A stretch of 14,621 bases of DNA from Promethearchaeota archaeon (GTDB taxonomy: Archaea > Asgardarchaeota > Lokiarchaeia > Sigynarchaeales > SOKP01): positions 1 to 14,621 of the forward strand of contig JAGXNR010000073.1 in assembly GCA_019894875.1 (NCBI GenBank). The letters are read 5' to 3'. The translations under genes were made by a program, and so were the position numbers. Every line of letters begins with the position of its first letter. Position 1 is the stretch's first letter. The notes under the pieces were generated by a model. That model was not told the DNA's origin. It did not search any database and saw only the letters and a program-made list of their open reading frames with translations. This document shows, in pieces, positions 5,629-13,097 of the stretch.

Positions 5629-6744
5629 TCAAAAATGTTTTAGTGCCAGTTGAATTTCTTCTTGAACTTTCCCCCTACTACTCTCAAGAAAAGATTCTAA
5701 AGCTGTTTTAGATTCATCTCCACCAAGTCTTCCTAAAGCCCAAGCAATCATTCCGTTAACTTGATCATCAGTATTTTCTTTAAACGCCTTGATAAGCTCA
5801 GGAATATACTTCGGATCTAGTGAATTACCCATAGCTCTAGCCACATTCATTTTCCACCGCCAAGTTTCATTAAATGATTGGTAAAACATGTGAGGCCAGA
5901 TTTTTGTCTGATAGTATTCTAGATCCATATGAAGCAAATTTACCAAATTAAATTCCTCTTCTTTAGCTGCTACTCTCTCATTTAGAGGTAAGTTTTGAGA
6001 TAACCACGGTCTGTTTCGAGGACAAACTTCCTGACACCGATCACAGCCATATACCCAAGTACTCATTTGCTCACGAATTTCTATTGGTGTTATCCCAACT
6101 TGATAATAACTAAGAAAAGATATACATTTCCTAGGATCGATTGTGTTTGGAGCTCTAAGAGCTCCTGTGGGACATGAAGCAATACAGGTATTTTTACACC
6201 ACTTAGGACAACCTACTTCTACTGTAGGCTCATCAGGCTCAAATTCATAATCTACTATTAAAGGTATTGGAGATATCCAAGAGCTTTTCCGAGCTATTCG
6301 ATTAGAATAGAGGAAATTATTTTTTCCAAAAGTTCCTAATCCCGCTCTTGCTGATGTTAATCGATGGGGGATATTGAATGGTGATCTCGATTCGATTCCG
6401 TGTTCTCCTAAAAAACTACGAAAAGCCTTAAAGCGTTGATATAGTGGACCTCTAGTTTGACGATGATCATCTAAATATGCGCGCCCGAAATATCCTTCTA
6501 ATCCTGAAGGGAACGCTTCTCTGAAATAAACGTCAATTAAAACAACAATTGATTTGCCATTAGGCATAATATTTTTAGGATCAAGGCCTTTCTCGATATC
6601 GGTACCACCTAAAATAAGCCAGGCATATTCTTGCTTTCTAGAATCCAAAATTTCTTTTTGAGATTCAAAAGGTTCCATAGTTGTAAATCCTATATCGTCA
6701 AAACCTAATTCTAACGCTTTTTCGATTACTTCGTTTTTCTCCAT
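5629..6744 (-). CDS. QueG-like cobalamin/4Fe-4S protein with C-terminal HEAT repeats, atypical active site
   Basis: A 371-residue cytosolic protein with the QueG (epoxyqueuosine reductase) layout: an N-terminal DUF1730-like domain, a double [4Fe-4S] domain and a HEAT-like tail (about 295-370, including ALGRLGGDESKTALESFL). AGLGTFGKN (134-142) and the CISFLSYYQVGITP and VYGCDRCQEVCP segments are clear QueG signatures. Cys234, Cys237 and Cys241 give the C-x2-C-x3-CP part of one cluster. Two features differ. The other set is C179-x3-C183-x3-C187-x3-C191-P, where QueG has C-x2-C-x2-C-x3-CP. The D-x-G-P-x-x-E-R stretch with the catalytic Asp, 13 residues before AGLG, reads SPFNIPHR. QueG removes the epoxide in queuosine synthesis using B12. 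Archaea make archaeosine instead, so this is probably a paralogue with another reductive reaction, also related to reductive dehalogenases. There is no Tat signal. The ATG at 6744 has no ribosome-binding site. Confidence 0.8.
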   Translation of the reverse strand: MEKNEVIEKALELGFDDIGFTTMEPFESQKEILDSRKQEYAWLILGGTDIEKGLDPKNIMPNGKSIVVLIDVYFREAFPSGLEGYFGRAYLDDHRQTRGPLYQRFKAFRSFLGEHGIESRSPFNIPHRLTSARAGLGTFGKNNFLYSNRIARKSSWISPIPLIVDYEFEPDEPTVEVGCPKWCKNTCIASCPTGALRAPNTIDPRKCISFLSYYQVGITPIEIREQMSTWVYGCDRCQEVCPRNRPWLSQNLPLNERVAAKEEEFNLVNLLHMDLEYYQTKIWPHMFYQSFNETWRWKMNVARAMGNSLDPKYIPELIKAFKENTDDQVNGMIAWALGRLGGDESKTALESFLESSRGKVQEEIQLALKHF

Positions 6745-6838
6745 AATTATACCATTTGAAGTATTGTTAATGTGATATCTTAAAATCTAAAATCATATTA
6801 TAAGTTAAGCCCTTCTAAAAATAATCTAGACATAGATC

Positions 6839-7945
6839 TTAGTATTCAACTTGGATAACTAATTGTTCTTTATAGCCTATTATTACTTTGAAAAGCCCTT
6901 TAAGTTCTATATCAAAATCACTATCTTCAGTATCTACTCTTAAACAATCAAGATTTCTTATTTTGTCTTCGGTTGCAATAATTTTTATGTTCTTTTTCCC
7001 TATTTTTTTAATCACTTCTGGAGTAAATTGTTTATTTCCTCTTCCAAAGATAAATCCTTGCCCCCCTATCGGAGAAATTATAATCTCAACATCATGAAAT
7101 TTCTCTAATAATTCAAGAATACTTTTTTCATTCAAATCTCTTCCTATTATCTTCTTATTGTTAATCGCATCTATTCCAAGTAGAGTTTTGGATAACTTCA
7201 AACTATCTGTTATTGTTTTCACAGTCGTGCCTGGACCTAATAAATAGAGTGTGTCTTTTTTCATATCTTCAACTATCCATTGGGCAATTTCTTGTTTGTT
7301 TTCTTCAATAGTCCTGCCAAATTGTGAACCAACTTTACCAGCCTGTACGAGATTTTTAAATTTAAGAACTTTCAAATAGCCATACAAAGTTGATTTTAAC
7401 ATATCTTGTCTTACAAGCTCCTCATCTATATCTAAGATTTCCCTATCTTCAGTTTCAATAAATTCTTCTACAAATCCATCAATCATTTGAGCTGCTGCTT
7501 TCGGATTAAATGTAAAAACTGAACTGTACATTTTAACGCCTCCTGGTACGGCGACTATGGGTATTTCTATACCGATTGCATCATAAATATCTCTTGCAGT
7601 TCCATCTCCGCCACAAAAAATCAGGATCTCAATCCCTTTTTTAAGCATCTGCTTTGCTATTCTTTTTGTATCTTCAGCTGATGTAACTTCACCAATTATG
7701 TCTACTACTTCAAATTCTATTCCCTTACCTTCAATAATATCCGCACCCATCTTACCAGGTGCTACGAATATAAATAGCTTTTCTTTACTTTCTATATGGG
7801 ATAATAATTCATTTACTCTCTTTGGTGTTATTGGTTTAGCCCCCATTTTTAAAGCTTTCTGATATGAATCTCCATCTGTTCCTTTAAGTCCAACACTACC
7901 TCCCATTCCAGCTATTGGATTTACAATCAGACCAATCTTTTTCAT
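6839..7945 (-). CDS. ATP-NAD kinase family protein (COG3199, AcoX-like)
   Basis: A 368-residue cytosolic protein of the NAD-kinase/diacylglycerol-kinase-like superfamily, in the long COG3199 branch that includes AcoX of acetoin operons. Its opening, NPIAGMGGSVGLKGTDG (about 9-25), is typical of that branch. CGGDGTARD (about 111-119) is the nucleotide-binding and catalytic loop of NAD kinases. VAVPGGVKMYSSVF (about 131-144) and GPGTTVKTI (in the middle of the chain) are further branch signatures. The C-terminal part has SPIGGQGFIFGRGNKQ. The expected reaction is phosphorylation of NAD to NADP, but AcoX proteins lack a firmly established role. It begins 31 bases after the stop of the TPP lyase on the same strand, so one transcript is likely. 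That recalls acetoin operons, where acoX accompanies a TPP enzyme. The family call is strong and the activity is inferred. Confidence 0.85.
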   Translation of the reverse strand: MKKIGLIVNPIAGMGGSVGLKGTDGDSYQKALKMGAKPITPKRVNELLSHIESKEKLFIFVAPGKMGADIIEGKGIEFEVVDIIGEVTSAEDTKRIAKQMLKKGIEILIFCGGDGTARDIYDAIGIEIPIVAVPGGVKMYSSVFTFNPKAAAQMIDGFVEEFIETEDREILDIDEELVRQDMLKSTLYGYLKVLKFKNLVQAGKVGSQFGRTIEENKQEIAQWIVEDMKKDTLYLLGPGTTVKTITDSLKLSKTLLGIDAINNKKIIGRDLNEKSILELLEKFHDVEIIISPIGGQGFIFGRGNKQFTPEVIKKIGKKNIKIIATEDKIRNLDCLRVDTEDSDFDIELKGLFKVIIGYKEQLVIQVEY

Positions 7946-7976
7946 AGGATTAAATTTTTGCTGTCAATTTACTAAG

Positions 7977-9770
7977 CTATTTTTTTGTAGGAGCTACTTC
8001 GAGAATAATTTCTTCTTTCTTCTTAACTTCACGTTCCAGTAGAGGTGGAATAGATCTTCTTTTGGATAAATAAGTTAACACTGTATTCACTTTAGGATCG
8101 ATTCTTATATCAATCACTGCAGGAACATTAGAATCAAAAGCACGTTGTAACGCAGGACGGATTTCATTCGGATCTGTAACTAATTCACCATAACAATCAA
8201 AAGCTTCGGCATATTTATCATATCGGGTTTTACTGTTTAAAGAACTTCCTAATCCAAAAAATTTCTTACCATGAGTCATTTTTTGACCTCGAGCTACCAT
8301 TCCCCAAAGACTATCATTGCTTATTACTACTACAATGGGTAAATCAAACCTTCTTGCGGTATCTAACTCTTTTCCATTAAACAAAAATGAACCATCACCA
8401 GTCAAAACTAGAATCTTTCTGTCAGGATCTACGTATTTAGCCGCAATAGCCATTGGAACACCACCTCCTAGATGTTGGATCCCTAAACCTCCTGAAAAAT
8501 AAAGTGATTTGGGTGTATGAGCTCTTAAGTAGATAAGTCCCCAAACTGTTGTATCTCCCCCATCCAAAATAATAACTCCATCTTTAGGCATAAAATCCCG
8601 TATTTCTTTTACAAGACGCTGAGGTTGAATTGGGATCTTATCTGAAGATCCTTCTTTCTCCAAACGTGCTTCAAAATTTTTCAACTGATTTTGAATAGTT
8701 TTAACCCATTCTGTTTCTGCTCTAGGACTTTTTAATTTTTCATTCGCAATGTTGAATAATTGAGTAAGTACTCCTTTAACATCCCCTACGATTGGGATAT
8801 CTATCGCTCGATTTCTTCCTATTTCTTCAGCCTTAATATCTACTTGAATCAGTTTCACTTCATCTGTAAAATGAGGCATATATCCATAGCTCATATATTC
8901 GCTCATTCTGGATCCAAGTATTAATACAACATCAGCTTTTTGGAGTAAGGTGGTTCCTGGACCATCTATAGGAGTTGCTGGACCGAAAAATAGAGGATGA
9001 TCGATTGGAAATTCCCCAAATCCAAAACCCCAAGATCCTACAGGAATTTGCGTCAGTTCAGCAAATTTAAGTAACTCTAATGATGCATCAGAAAAAGCAG
9101 CTCCGGTTCCTGCTATTATTAATGGATATTTTGCTTTTAATAATAAATCAGCTGCTCTCGATACCAGAATTTCATTACCATAAGGCCCATAAAAAGACCT
9201 CAATTTCTGCACAGGCTCAAATGCTCGTTTTACGATGTTTAATTCATCATCACTTTCCCTCATTAATACATCAGAAGGAATGACTAAAACTACAGGACCA
9301 GGTCGACCAGTTGTAGCAATCCTAAACGCCATATTAATATATTCTGGAATTCGAGCAGTTTCATAACAATATCCACTCCATTTCGTTACTGGTCGAAGGG
9401 AAGGCACAACATCGATTTCATTATGAGGTAATTTTTCAAAAAGCATCAATGGTGTACTAGTACAAATTGCTACAAGAGGAATACTAGCATCATAAGCCAA
9501 TGGAATAGCAGGAAATAAATCTGTTATTCCTGGACCAGATGGAACTGAACAAACACCAACTTCCCCCGTAGCAAGATAATACCCCATGGCAGCATGGCCT
9601 GTTGCTTGTTCATGACGAAAATCAATTATATCAATTCCTAGCTCTGTACATGAGGAATCCTGACAATAATTGTATAGTATTGCATTGTCGCCACAAAGAG
9701 TAAATATAACCTTAACTCCTTGGTTATCTAAAGCCCGAATTACTAATTGGGCTCCATTTGCTTTAGTCAT
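7977..9770 (-). CDS. TPP-dependent lyase, 2-hydroxyacyl-CoA lyase/oxalyl-CoA decarboxylase/acetolactate-synthase-like
   Basis: A 597-residue thiamine-diphosphate enzyme with the three-domain Pyr/middle/PP layout. FRHEQATGHAAMGY (51-64) carries Glu54, the base that activates TPP. SVPSGPG follows at 75-81. The middle domain has ILGSRMSEYMSYGYMP and LIQVDIKAEEIGRNR (about 307-321), which resemble 2-hydroxyacyl-CoA lyase and oxalyl-CoA decarboxylase more than acetolactate synthase. LTGDGSF (456-462) and ISND (483-486) form the GDG-x25-N Mg-TPP motif. The tail (about 578-597) is Lys/Glu-rich and beyond the usual fold. The family cleaves or forms a C-C bond next to a carbonyl or decarboxylates 2-oxo or oxalyl groups. 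The exact substrate is open. GTGA about nine bases before the ATG can serve as ribosome-binding site. The COG3199 gene follows at 31 bases. Confidence 0.85.
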   Translation of the reverse strand: MTKANGAQLVIRALDNQGVKVIFTLCGDNAILYNYCQDSSCTELGIDIIDFRHEQATGHAAMGYYLATGEVGVCSVPSGPGITDLFPAIPLAYDASIPLVAICTSTPLMLFEKLPHNEIDVVPSLRPVTKWSGYCYETARIPEYINMAFRIATTGRPGPVVLVIPSDVLMRESDDELNIVKRAFEPVQKLRSFYGPYGNEILVSRAADLLLKAKYPLIIAGTGAAFSDASLELLKFAELTQIPVGSWGFGFGEFPIDHPLFFGPATPIDGPGTTLLQKADVVLILGSRMSEYMSYGYMPHFTDEVKLIQVDIKAEEIGRNRAIDIPIVGDVKGVLTQLFNIANEKLKSPRAETEWVKTIQNQLKNFEARLEKEGSSDKIPIQPQRLVKEIRDFMPKDGVIILDGGDTTVWGLIYLRAHTPKSLYFSGGLGIQHLGGGVPMAIAAKYVDPDRKILVLTGDGSFLFNGKELDTARRFDLPIVVVISNDSLWGMVARGQKMTHGKKFFGLGSSLNSKTRYDKYAEAFDCYGELVTDPNEIRPALQRAFDSNVPAVIDIRIDPKVNTVLTYLSKRRSIPPLLEREVKKKEEIILEVAPTKK

Positions 9771-9810
9771 AAATTTTCACTTTAATTATTGCTAAATTTA
9801 TTAAAAGTTT

Positions 9811-9820
9811 AATAAATATA
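9811..9820 (-). promoter_or_regulatory. TATA-like box for the TPP lyase gene
   Basis: Read on the minus strand this is TATATTTATT, centred about 45 bases before the ATG at 9770. A start site about 26 bases downstream would leave a leader near 19 bases that still holds the GTGA ribosome-binding core. Judged by eye only. Confidence 0.3.
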
Positions 9821-9872
9821 GATTTAGATGTCTTTTATTATTAAGTCTAGCATTTGGTTTTTAAATAGGTAT

Positions 9873-9882
9873 AAAAAAAAAA
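9873..9882 (-). terminator. Oligo-T terminator candidate after the membrane-protein gene
   Basis: On the minus strand ten consecutive T lie 15-24 bases after the stop of the gene at 9897-10292, with no hairpin required. This is the usual form of archaeal intrinsic terminators. It suggests that the TPP lyase gene further on is transcribed separately. Confidence 0.5.
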
Positions 9883-9896
9883 CTAGAATTCAATAT

Positions 9897-10292
9897 TTAA
9901 AGGTTGAAAAAGCCATATAACATGAAAAATGGTCCAGCGATTAATGATATTATATTTACTACGATCTCAATTAGATTTTCTTTCCTTCTTTCCTTGCTAT
10001 ATGTCTTTTGTTGAATGTTGAATGAAAAATCTAATAATAACAAAAAAAGAATTGCGCTCCCTCCTGCTATTGAAAAAAAGATCCAATATTCTTGATTTGT
10101 AATAAGACCTATAGCAGATATAAACAAACAAGGTGCAGCCCAACCAATATCTGGAAGAATAAAAGACCTTTCAAATACAAGGTATACTTCAGTTTTTTCT
10201 GGATTTTTATTTTCGATTATAAGGAAGTAAATCCAAAAACCAATTATACCAACTCCAAACAATATCTGTAAAACTGCTATTAAAATATCCAT
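9897..10292 (-). CDS. Small integral membrane protein, four predicted helices (unrelated to the one at 5216)
   Basis: I do not recognise a family. The 131 residues contain four hydrophobic stretches, about 4-26, 45-64, 69-89 and 107-130. Loop 1 is short and charged (ENKNPEKTEV). Loop 3 is strongly basic (QQKTYSKERRKEN), which places it, and so both termini, on the cytoplasmic side by the positive-inside rule. The polar helix-2 start FILPDIGWAAPC is distinctive. An AGAGGA ribosome-binding site lies about nine bases before the ATG at 10292. The gene stands 64 bases behind the short-chain dehydrogenase on the same strand, so a shared transcript is possible, and it is followed by an oligo-T tract. 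It shows no obvious similarity to the other four-helix protein at 5216-5602. Confidence 0.7.
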   Translation of the reverse strand: MDILIAVLQILFGVGIIGFWIYFLIIENKNPEKTEVYLVFERSFILPDIGWAAPCLFISAIGLITNQEYWIFFSIAGGSAILFLLLLDFSFNIQQKTYSKERRKENLIEIVVNIISLIAGPFFMLYGFFNL

Positions 10293-10356
10293 AATTTAAT
10301 TCCTCTTTTTTAAATAATAATTTATATTGAATTTATTAGTATAAAAATTTATAAAG

Positions 10357-11169
10357 TTAAATTATAGATTTTAATGTATTCGGTGGTACACCCACTTCAA
10401 CTATACCTCCATCTATAGGAAATACATGCCCTGTTATGAAATCACTTCTTGGAGAAGCTAAGAACATCATTAAATCAATAACATCTTGAATTGTGCCTAT
10501 TCTATTTAAGGGTGTTTTGACATTTCCGTCTTTCATAGTTTGTACCATAATCCCTTCATTATTTCGATAAATACCTGTAACATGGAAACCTGGTGCTATT
10601 GCATTAGATGTTATAGTTGGAGCAAGAGTTTTTGCTAAAAGTTGCGTAAGTGCTATTATCCCTACCTTACTAATACTATAAACTGGAATTGTAGGGTCAA
10701 CAACCATACCTGCTATGGATGTTGTATGAATAACTTTCCCTCTAATAGGCGAAAATTCCTGACGATTCATCCGACGGCATACTAATTTATCAACTAACCA
10801 TTGACCCTTAAGATTAATGTTCATGGTCGTATCCCATGCTTTTTCACCAAGCTTAAGAATCTCTACACCATAACTTGGAGCAGTCCCGGCATTATTAAAA
10901 AGGACATATACGTTATCTAGTTCTGAAAATGCTTGTTCTGTCATTTTTTTAACTTGTTTAGAATCTGAAACGTCACACACAATTGGGATTACTTTTTGTC
11001 TTGTTTCTAGCTCTATTTTTTTAGATGTTTCATACAATGATTCTTCATTGATGTCAACCAATACTAAATCTGCTCCATTGTCAGCAAACGCATGAGCTAC
11101 ACCTCTTCCAAAACCCGAGGCACCTCCAGTGATCAAAACACCTTTTCCTTCTAAAAATTTTCCATCCAT
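10357..11169 (-). CDS. Short-chain dehydrogenase/reductase (SDR), NAD-type
   Basis: A 270-residue classical SDR. TGGASGFGRG (14-23) is the cofactor loop. Asp39 at the end of strand 2 (LVLVDI) is the usual marker for NAD(H) over NADP(H). CDVSD (65-69) and NNAG (92-95) follow. Asn119, Ser151 (in TTSIAG), Tyr164 and Lys168 (in VYSISK) form the catalytic tetrad. NAIAPGFHVTG (189-199) and the closing SDFITGHVFPIDGG are standard. Such enzymes oxidise secondary alcohols or reduce ketones, and the substrate cannot be read. AAAGTGAAAA precedes the ATG and holds a GTGA ribosome-binding core. The same AAAGTGAAAA string occurs before the TPP lyase start. The gene diverges from the coiled-coil protein across 169 bases. 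A link with the neighbouring dehydrogenases and lyase in hydroxy-acid metabolism is inference. Confidence 0.88.
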   Translation of the reverse strand: MDGKFLEGKGVLITGGASGFGRGVAHAFADNGADLVLVDINEESLYETSKKIELETRQKVIPIVCDVSDSKQVKKMTEQAFSELDNVYVLFNNAGTAPSYGVEILKLGEKAWDTTMNINLKGQWLVDKLVCRRMNRQEFSPIRGKVIHTTSIAGMVVDPTIPVYSISKVGIIALTQLLAKTLAPTITSNAIAPGFHVTGIYRNNEGIMVQTMKDGNVKTPLNRIGTIQDVIDLMMFLASPRSDFITGHVFPIDGGIVEVGVPPNTLKSII

Positions 11170-11327
11170 TTAGTTTTCACTTTCCTTATTGTAAATTTAA
11201 TTATCTGGTTAATGATATTATTTTTTCTTCTAAGTATTTATAATTTTAAGAAAGATTCTTTCATGAGGATTTAAAACCAAAACTTTAATTATTAAATCGT
11301 AATTTAAAAATAATATAGAAATATCAA

Positions 11328-11332
11328 GTGAG
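11328..11332 (+). promoter_or_regulatory. Ribosome-binding site GTGAG for the coiled-coil protein
   Basis: GTGAG ends six bases before the ATG at 11339 and matches the archaeal anti-Shine-Dalgarno. The 169-base divergent gap (11170-11338) also holds AT-rich stretches such as 11301-11317 that could be promoter elements. I see no repeat, operator or RNA gene in it. Confidence 0.5.
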
Positions 11333-11338
11333 TCTAAT

Positions 11339-12919
11339 ATGGTTGATAAAGTCGTACCTTTTTTAATAAATATGGGGGAAGTTATTCCAGCACGAAGTCA
11401 AGCCACTCTATTAAATGAACTGACAATGGCTTTAATTGAATGTATCGAGATTTATCGTAAGAGTCTTAAAAAGTTGGGACGGTTATCAAAAATCGCAACA
11501 GCTTTTTGGCCTGTTCGCTTAATTCCATTATCCGATACTAGAGCATGTGTATGCAGTTATCTCTATAATAAACAAGAAAAATTAAGTGTTGGCAAATTCG
11601 CTCAAGCACCCCCTAGACCTGAAGCCGTTATTAAAGGGGCAGACCCTGTAAGTTTCTTAAGTTCATTACAACAATTCAATAATACTTACCTAAGAAAGAC
11701 TAAGAATTTCAAAAGAGGTGTGGTTATTCAAGAAGCCCTATTTAATTCAAACGAAGTTGGTTATTTTCAAAACTTTTTCCTTAATCAGTATAATTTAAGT
11801 TCACATACATCCCCGTATTTTCTACTCGAGGGGGGATCAATATCAAAGAGTGTAAACCAAACGAGAATTGTTCCTGATGTTACAGAATTTATATCTCAAA
11901 AGGATGTTCAACTTCTTGATACTTATGGGGATGCGATTACTAAATTGTGTGAAAGCTGGATTCAAAAAGGGGCAAAGGATGCAGATAAAATAAGAGATAC
12001 TAAAGTCGATACTGGTGAAGAAGAAAAACAATTAGCGATTCTTAATAAAGAGTTGCAGGCAGAAAAAGAGAGAACGATAGAAAAATCACCAGAAGAGTTA
12101 GTTAAAAGTGGAAAATATAAAATCAATGATAAAACTGGAGAATTAAATAACAATCTTAATGATATAAAAGGTAGTGTTGATCGCATGAGAAATGCTATTA
12201 ATCAAAGAGATCTCTTTATGACAGAAGAGAGTTTAAAAGATATTGATATCAAATACAGTGATTTAGGAAATTCTATAACTCGTTATAAAAACGAAATAGC
12301 TCAGTTAAGGAAAAATGTACAGCGGGAAATCTCTGACCAAGAAAAAACAAAACAACAGAAAGTTAGAGAATTGGAAAGAAAAAAAACCGAAGTTGAAAAA
12401 CAAATTGAAGCGAAACATTCAGGATTAAGTAAGGATTTAACTTCTGCAGAAGATGTAGTAGCTCAAATTAAAAACGAAAAGCAATCTTGTTTAGATAATA
12501 TTGAGAGTATAAAAGATAAAGAAATGACAGATGTTCAAACATTTTTCAATAATTACTCTCTTGAATTAAAAACACAAAATGTTATTGCTGGTATTCCGAT
12601 TTACATCTTTTACTTTGTTGATCCGAATACAAACAGTACAACTGAAAGAGCTCCTGTGCTACCAATTTTAGTTGACAACGGGAAAATAGTAAGTACAAAA
12701 GTTAAAACAAGCTTTAGGCAAAAATTACGAGATCTAATGAACAAAGATAACGCTATGATTAGTTTAGTTGAAACCCAAGGGGATAAAAATAACTTAATGG
12801 AAATGAAAAATTTAGATTCTCGTTTGGAGGATGCGATTAATGATTTAAGAATTCGAAAGATCTTGAGTAAAAAATTAGCAGAATCCGCGAAAAGTGTTAT
12901 AGCTGATTTAGTTTGGTAA
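11339..12919 (+). CDS. Uncharacterised 526-aa protein with long central coiled coil
   Basis: I do not recognise a named family. No signal peptide or membrane segment is visible, so it is probably cytosolic. Residues 1-205 look globular, with motif-like stretches such as IPARSQATLLNEL (16-28), FWPVRLIPLSDTRACVCSYL (56-75) and PYFLLEGG. Residues about 228-245 and 315-400 are strongly helical, rich in Lys, Glu and Gln, and look like coiled coil (for example QEKTKQQKVRELERKKTEVE). A short helical block, 260-310, lies between them. Residues 408-526 form a second globular part with NVIAGIPIYIFYFVD and a closing helical run. A globular-coil-globular layout is shared by many assembly or scaffold proteins, but no nucleotide-binding motif is present to suggest an SMC-like ATPase. 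It has its own GTGAG ribosome-binding site and is followed by a T-rich hairpin, so it is probably monocistronic. Function unknown. Confidence 0.8.
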   Translation: MVDKVVPFLINMGEVIPARSQATLLNELTMALIECIEIYRKSLKKLGRLSKIATAFWPVRLIPLSDTRACVCSYLYNKQEKLSVGKFAQAPPRPEAVIKGADPVSFLSSLQQFNNTYLRKTKNFKRGVVIQEALFNSNEVGYFQNFFLNQYNLSSHTSPYFLLEGGSISKSVNQTRIVPDVTEFISQKDVQLLDTYGDAITKLCESWIQKGAKDADKIRDTKVDTGEEEKQLAILNKELQAEKERTIEKSPEELVKSGKYKINDKTGELNNNLNDIKGSVDRMRNAINQRDLFMTEESLKDIDIKYSDLGNSITRYKNEIAQLRKNVQREISDQEKTKQQKVRELERKKTEVEKQIEAKHSGLSKDLTSAEDVVAQIKNEKQSCLDNIESIKDKEMTDVQTFFNNYSLELKTQNVIAGIPIYIFYFVDPNTNSTTERAPVLPILVDNGKIVSTKVKTSFRQKLRDLMNKDNAMISLVETQGDKNNLMEMKNLDSRLEDAINDLRIRKILSKKLAESAKSVIADLVW

Positions 12920-12929
12920 AAAAACCTAC

Positions 12930-12991
12930 TTTTTAATTTATTTTTTCTTAATAACAGATTTTTATTAAGGATGCTAAAATTTCTCTTTTTT
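12930..12991 (+). terminator. T-rich region with an 8-bp hairpin after the coiled-coil gene
   Basis: Ten bases after the stop, oligo-T runs begin (T5 at 12930-12934, T6 at 12941-12946). They are followed by the perfect inverted repeat CTTAATAA (12947-12954) / TTATTAAG (12962-12969) with a 7-base loop, and by a further T6 at 12986-12991. The runs alone would suffice as an archaeal terminator. The hairpin may be a second element or 3'-end stabiliser. Confidence 0.5.
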
Positions 12992-13013
12992 GTATAACAT
13001 CTTGGACAAATGT

Positions 13014-13030
13014 GACAAAACTTTTAAATA
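13014..13030 (+). promoter_or_regulatory. BRE/TATA promoter of the secreted-protein gene
   Basis: GACAAAAC followed by TTTTAAATA is a good match to an archaeal BRE (purine/AAA-rich) plus TATA box (consensus near TTTAWATA). A start about 26 bases downstream, near 13053, leaves a leader of roughly 45 bases with the GGTGA ribosome-binding site. Confidence 0.6.
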
Positions 13031-13085
13031 TTTTATTAACATATTTGTAATTCACAGATTAAATTAAATTATTTTAGCTAATTAG

Positions 13086-13090
13086 GGTGA
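13086..13090 (+). promoter_or_regulatory. Ribosome-binding site GGTGA deciding the start at 13098
   Basis: GGTGA lies seven bases before the ATG at 13098 and is an excellent archaeal Shine-Dalgarno match. It fixes the start of the long secreted-protein frame, in front of a clear signal peptide. Confidence 0.75.
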
Positions 13091-13097
13091 AACTGAA

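Noticed and set aside
7977..9770. Acetolactate synthase (ilvB) as the name for the TPP enzyme
   Set aside because: The middle-domain segment with QVDIKAEEIG resembles 2-hydroxyacyl-CoA lyase and oxalyl-CoA decarboxylase, and no small regulatory subunit or other ilv gene is near.
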